Of a DNA stretch of 7,758 bases, positions 5,250 to 7,758 are shown one piece after another. The notes under the pieces were generated by a model that worked only from the letters and a program-made list of their open reading frames with translations, was not told the origin of the DNA and made no database searches. The DNA lies in contig CBDHFJ010000116.1 in NCBI GenBank assembly GCA_965262315.1, positions 1 through 7,758 on the forward strand. Reading direction: 5' to 3'. How positions within the stretch are numbered: the stretch's first letter is position 1; the number at the start of each line of letters is the position of its first letter. This DNA is from JBCCFK01 sp965262315. Lineage in GTDB: Bacteria > Actinomycetota > Acidimicrobiia > Acidimicrobiales > UBA8592. The translations under genes and the position numbers were made by a program.

Positions 5250-6782
5250 TCAGTCCCAGTAGCGGTCGCGGAGCTTGCGCTTGTAGAGCTTGCCCGTGGG
5301 CAGCCGAGGCAGCTCGTCCTCGAAGTCGATGGACCGGGGGCACTTGTAGTGCGTGAGGTGATCTCGGCACCAGGCGATGATCTGGCCGGCCAGCTCTGGG
5401 CTCGCCGCATGGCCGTCGGCCAGCTGGATCGCAGCCTTGACCTCCTCGCCGAGATCCGGATTGGGGATGCCGAACACCGCCACGTCGGCCACGGCCGGAT
5501 GCCCGATCAGGACGTCCTCGGCCTCGCGGGGATAGATGTTCACCCCGCCCGAGATGATCATGTGGCTCTTGCGGTCGGTCAGGTAGAGCCAGCCTTCTTC
5601 GTCCACGTAGCCGATGTCGCCGTAGGTGCCGTAGCCGTCCCCCAGCAGGGTGTCGGCCGTCTTCTGGGGGTCACCCTTGTAGGCGAACCCGGTGTCGGGC
5701 CCCTTGATGTAGATGGCGCCCTCGACTCCGGCGGGCACCTCGTTGCCCTCGTCGTCGACGATGCGGACGGCGCCGTCGACGGGCAGCCCCACCGACCCCG
5801 GGTGTGCGAGCCACTCCTCGGGCCCGATGCGGGTGCTGCCGATGCGCTCGGTGCCGGCGTAGTACTCGTGGATGATCGGCCCCCACCAGTCCATCATCTG
5901 CTGCTTCACCGGCACCGGACAGGGTGCAGCAGCATGGATGGCGACCCGGTGCGACGAGAGGTCGTTGCGTGTCCGCTCGGCCTCGGAGAGCTCCAACATC
6001 CGGACGAACATCGTGGGGACCCACTGGCTGTGGGTCACCCGGAACCGTTCGATCGCCTCCAACGCGCCCGCCGGGTCGAACCGCTCCATGACCACGACGG
6101 CGCCGCCGGCCATGTGCGTGCGGATCGTGAAACCGAACGGTGCCGCGTGATAGAGCGGCGCCGGCGACAGGTAGATCATGCCGGGCTCGAAGTCGAAGGG
6201 CATCGCCGCGATCCGGGAGTCCTGGATCTCGGTGTCGAGGGTCCAGACCGCGGTTTCCGGCAATGGACGGACGATGCCCTTCGGGCGACCGGTGGTGCCC
6301 GACGAGTAGAGCAGCGTGTCCCCCTGGGATTCATCCGCGATCGGCGTGCTGGGCTGGTCGGCCACGACGCTGTCGTAGGGGTCGTGGCCGGTGAGCGCAC
6401 CGCCGATGATGATCCGCTGCTCGACCTTCGGTGTGTGCTCGACCATCACCTCGGCGACCTCGGCCTTCGCGGCGGTGGTGAGGAACACCCGCGCGTCACA
6501 GTCGTCGACGATGTAGCCCGCCTCATCCGCGGTCAGGTACGAGTTGGCCGTGGTCACGTACAGGCCGGAGCGCAGTGCGGCCCAGGCGATGTGGAAGAAC
6601 TCGGCCCGGTTCTCCATCAGCGCCGCGACGTGGTCGCCGCGCCGGAGGCCAGCGGCACGGAAGGCATGCGCGAGGCGGTTGGACGCGGCGTCGAGGTCCG
6701 CCCAGGTCGTCACCTCGCCCGAGCCGGCCATGATGACTGCGGGATCGTCGGGACGCTCAGCCGCCCACCGTCCGGGATACAC
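5250..6782 (-). CDS. AMP-forming acyl-CoA synthetase (FadD/CaiC-like)
   Basis: A 510-residue member of the ANL superfamily: it adenylates a carboxylic acid with ATP and transfers it to CoA, giving the acyl-CoA for the downstream dehydrogenases. Seen: the P-loop YSSGTTGRPKG (159-169); EYYAGTE (306-312); YGDIGYVDEEGWLYLTDR (387-404) with D389 for the ribose and R404 at the hinge; SGGVNIYPREAE (411-422); and the C-terminal catalytic lysine K498 in PTGKLYKRKLR. All core residues are present, so it should be active. I chose GTG at 6782 because relatives of this clade begin with (M)-x-P-G-x-x-A-x-x-x-P-D-x-P-A-V-I-M, and the sequence here starts VYPGRWAAERPDDPAVIM. A GGTAGGG Shine-Dalgarno lies 8 bases upstream. 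The frame stays open to 6965, but that extension is Arg-rich and has no good start. First gene of the three-gene set. Substrate unknown. Confidence 0.92.
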   Translation of the reverse strand: MYPGRWAAERPDDPAVIMAGSGEVTTWADLDAASNRLAHAFRAAGLRRGDHVAALMENRAEFFHIAWAALRSGLYVTTANSYLTADEAGYIVDDCDARVFLTTAAKAEVAEVMVEHTPKVEQRIIIGGALTGHDPYDSVVADQPSTPIADESQGDTLLYSSGTTGRPKGIVRPLPETAVWTLDTEIQDSRIAAMPFDFEPGMIYLSPAPLYHAAPFGFTIRTHMAGGAVVVMERFDPAGALEAIERFRVTHSQWVPTMFVRMLELSEAERTRNDLSSHRVAIHAAAPCPVPVKQQMMDWWGPIIHEYYAGTERIGSTRIGPEEWLAHPGSVGLPVDGAVRIVDDEGNEVPAGVEGAIYIKGPDTGFAYKGDPQKTADTLLGDGYGTYGDIGYVDEEGWLYLTDRKSHMIISGGVNIYPREAEDVLIGHPAVADVAVFGIPNPDLGEEVKAAIQLADGHAASPELAGQIIAWCRDHLTHYKCPRSIDFEDELPRLPTGKLYKRKLRDRYWD

Positions 6783-6790
6783 GGGCCCGG

Positions 6791-6797
6791 CCCTACC
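6791..6797 (-). promoter_or_regulatory. Shine-Dalgarno of the acyl-CoA synthetase
   Basis: The minus strand reads GGTAGGG, 8 bases before GTG 6782. The TAG in it is also the stop codon of the possible leader ORF, an arrangement suited to reinitiation. Confidence 0.5.
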
Positions 6798-6870
6798 GAG
6801 TGCCGGCCCGGCGCGGCAACGACGAGCGCACCCGTCCGTGCACGACGTCCGCCGTCCTCGGCTGATCCAT
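6793..6870 (-). CDS. possible 25-codon leader ORF upstream of the acyl-CoA synthetase
   Basis: ATG at 6870 opens a 25-codon frame starting MDQPRTADVVHGRVRSS and ending in TAG, 10 bases before the synthetase GTG. It is preceded by GAGGGGGA (about 6876-6883), a better Shine-Dalgarno than the synthetase's own, and its codons are G/C-ending almost throughout. The frame differs from that of the synthetase. It may be a translated leader that delivers ribosomes to the synthetase start, a remnant, or chance. The peptide is basic, with no recognised domain or membrane segment. A frameshift joining it to the synthetase is an alternative. Confidence 0.35.
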   Translation of the reverse strand: MDQPRTADVVHGRVRSSLPRRAGTR

Positions 6871-6898
6871 GTCGTCCCCCTCGTCGTCGACCCCGGCG

Positions 6899-6904
6899 AC
6901 GTTA
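6899..6904 (-). promoter_or_regulatory. candidate -10 for the synthetase-SDR-dehydrogenase set
   Basis: The minus strand reads TAACGT. Transcription would start near 6892, giving a short leader that contains the GAGGGGGA Shine-Dalgarno and the leader ORF at 6870. No convincing -35 is visible upstream in the GC-only stretch. Confidence 0.35.
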
Positions 6905-6969
6905 GCCGCCGCCGGCGCGCACGACCCCCGACGACGAGACGGCGCCAGTCGGTCGGCGGGGCCATCTCC

Positions 6970-6975
6970 TAGGCT
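6970..6975 (+). promoter_or_regulatory. candidate -10 of a leaderless SRPBCC transcript
   Basis: TAGGCT lies 7 bases before the ATG at 6983, so transcription should begin at or next to the A of the start codon. No Shine-Dalgarno is present (the intervening bases are GCGCGGC). Leaderless mRNAs with TANNNT at this spacing are common in actinomycetes. Confidence 0.5.
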
Positions 6976-6982
6976 GCGCGGC

Positions 6983-7441
6983 ATGGAACCCGACGTCACC
7001 GTCTCCCGAGACATCGCCGCCACACCGGACGCCGTCTACGCCGCCATCACCGACATCACCCGCATGGGTGAGTGGTCGCCCGAGAATCAGGGCGGGGTGT
7101 GGCACGAGGGCTACGCACAGGCCGAGGTCGGCGCCACGTTCACCGCCAGCAATCGCAACGGCGACAAGGAGTGGCAGGTGGACTCGGTCGTCACCGAGCT
7201 CGTCCCGAACGAGCGGTTCTTCTTCGACTGCCAGGTTCGCGACTTCGTCTTCTCGAAGTGGGGGTACACCATCGAAGCCACCGACGGCGGCTGTCGAGTG
7301 ACCGAGCACTGGCAGGACCTCCGGCCCGAGGAGATGCGCACCCAGGTGAGCCCCACCTCAGGCGTCGGCGATCGCGTGTCCCACAATCGGGCGGGGATGG
7401 AGGCAACCCTCGAACGGCTTGCCGCCGCAGTCGAGGGCTGA
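6983..7441 (+). CDS. SRPBCC (START/polyketide cyclase-like) family protein
   Basis: A 152-residue single-domain protein of the SRPBCC helix-grip fold, which binds hydrophobic ligands in an internal cavity. Seen: the first strand and helix VTVSRDIAATPDAVYAAITD (5-24); the family signature ITRMGEWSPE (25-34); a mid-domain run of strands with FTASNRNGDKEWQVDSVV (53-70); and the C-terminal strand TEHWQDLRP followed by a long helix (about 130-150) that closes the cavity. Length is normal for the family. No catalytic residues can be assigned, so a transport, sequestering or stress role is as likely as an enzymatic one. ATG 6983 is chosen because the fold starts there and a -10-like TAGGCT lies just upstream; the frame open to 6869 is non-coding in character. 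It is divergent from the lipid-catabolism set, so ligand binding related to that pathway is plausible but inferred. Confidence 0.85.
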   Translation: MEPDVTVSRDIAATPDAVYAAITDITRMGEWSPENQGGVWHEGYAQAEVGATFTASNRNGDKEWQVDSVVTELVPNERFFFDCQVRDFVFSKWGYTIEATDGGCRVTEHWQDLRPEEMRTQVSPTSGVGDRVSHNRAGMEATLERLAAAVEG

Positions 7442-7469
7442 CCTCACATCCACCACATCTTCGGAGTCC

Positions 7470-7758
7470 CTACGCACCAACGGGCATCTCGGACCACGCA
7501 CCATAGCCACCGAGGATGTCCGACACGTCGGTGAAGCCGGCCTCGCGGAGCACACTGGCCGCCACCGACGAGCGATAGCCGCCAGCGCAGAACACGACCG
7601 TCGGTCGGGCCGGGTCGAGTTCCTTCGTGCGTTCCGGCAGCTGACCGACCGGGATCGACTGTGCACCGTCGATGGTGCCCAGCGCGAACTCGCCCGGGTT
7701 GCGAACATCGACCAGCTGGAGGTGATCAACACCGTCGCGGCGTTCGGCGAACTCGGCG
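7470..7758 (-). CDS. rhodanese-domain protein, C-terminal fragment (partial)
   Basis: The last 95 codons of a gene that enters from the right edge. The visible part is a rhodanese (sulfurtransferase) domain: QLVDVRNPGEF (14-24 of the visible part) with the D-x-R and E-F pair, GAQSIPVGQL (31-40), and the active-site loop CAGGYRS (57-63) whose Cys57 would carry the persulfide. It ends with DILGGYGAW (80-88), the usual terminal motif of the fold. The catalytic Cys and the R of the loop are both present, so activity is expected. The protein ends right after the domain. The N-terminal part is not visible, so it could be a single-domain rhodanese or the C-terminal domain of a metallo-beta-lactamase/rhodanese fusion, where this loop and ending are common. 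It converges on the SRPBCC gene with a 28-base gap in which I see no terminator. Confidence 0.88.
   Translation of the reverse strand, partial: AEFAERRDGVDHLQLVDVRNPGEFALGTIDGAQSIPVGQLPERTKELDPARPTVVFCAGGYRSSVAASVLREAGFTDVSDILGGYGAWSEMPVGA

Noticed and set aside
5349..6905. A 518-codon open frame on the plus strand opposite the acyl-CoA synthetase
   Set aside because: It is an antisense shadow produced by G/C-rich third positions. The product has no recognisable domain, while the minus strand carries every ANL motif.
6783..6965. An extended N-terminus for the acyl-CoA synthetase up to 6965
   Set aside because: The added residues are Arg-rich and unlike the family, the 6965 start lies in the promoter area of the divergent gene, and relatives start at the Y-P-G motif encoded from 6782.
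7358..7732. A 124-codon minus-strand frame at the right edge
   Set aside because: It is out of frame with the rhodanese domain read from 7758 to 7470, and its Ser/Arg-rich product shows no fold motif. The true gene has no start in the window.

Overview
The window is high-GC DNA with G/C-rich third codon positions, short intergenic gaps and GTG as well as ATG starts. With the gene content (a stand-alone LigD-type polymerase domain, several acyl-CoA enzymes and SDRs, a Sec-exported RTX protein with C-terminal cysteines), this suggests an actinomycete, plausibly of the Acidimicrobiia. The placement is an inference from family resemblance, not a database match. I see no rRNA, tRNA, transposase, integrase, CRISPR array or phage gene, and no gene-free stretch longer than 300 bases.

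Layout, left to right. Bases 1-108 (minus) hold the N-terminus of an HMG-CoA-synthase/thiolase-like protein that leaves the window. It is transcribed away from a classical SDR (258-1058, plus) of the 3-alpha-hydroxysteroid dehydrogenase/carbonyl reductase type. That SDR ends 12 bases from the end of a convergent gene for a membrane-anchored or secreted RTX (nonapeptide repeat) protein (1071-1979, minus). A 148-base divergent gap follows, then a LigD-like primase-polymerase domain protein (2128-3027, plus).

Bases 3037-6782 (minus) carry a three-gene lipid-catabolism set, read right to left: an AMP-forming acyl-CoA synthetase, then an SDR resembling the hydroxyacyl-CoA dehydrogenase domain of peroxisomal multifunctional enzyme type 2, then an acyl-CoA dehydrogenase. 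The last two overlap by ATGA, with a consensus Shine-Dalgarno inside the end of the SDR. The synthetase is preceded by a possible 25-codon leader ORF with its own strong Shine-Dalgarno.

Divergent from this set is an SRPBCC (START-like) protein (6983-7441, plus) that looks leaderless. At the right edge (7470-7758, minus) is the C-terminal part of a rhodanese-domain protein that begins outside the window.

Working together: the synthetase would activate a carboxylic acid to its CoA thioester, the acyl-CoA dehydrogenase would make the 2-enoyl-CoA, and the MFE2-like SDR would oxidise the 3-hydroxyacyl-CoA. The hydratase and thiolase are not in view, although the truncated thiolase-fold gene at the left edge may act in related chemistry. 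Substrate is not determined; steroid, terpenoid or branched fatty acid are all possible. The polymerase, RTX and rhodanese genes look like unrelated neighbours. I did not find clear evidence of a novel system; the most unusual points are the leader ORF before the synthetase and the RTX protein's cysteine-bounded architecture.
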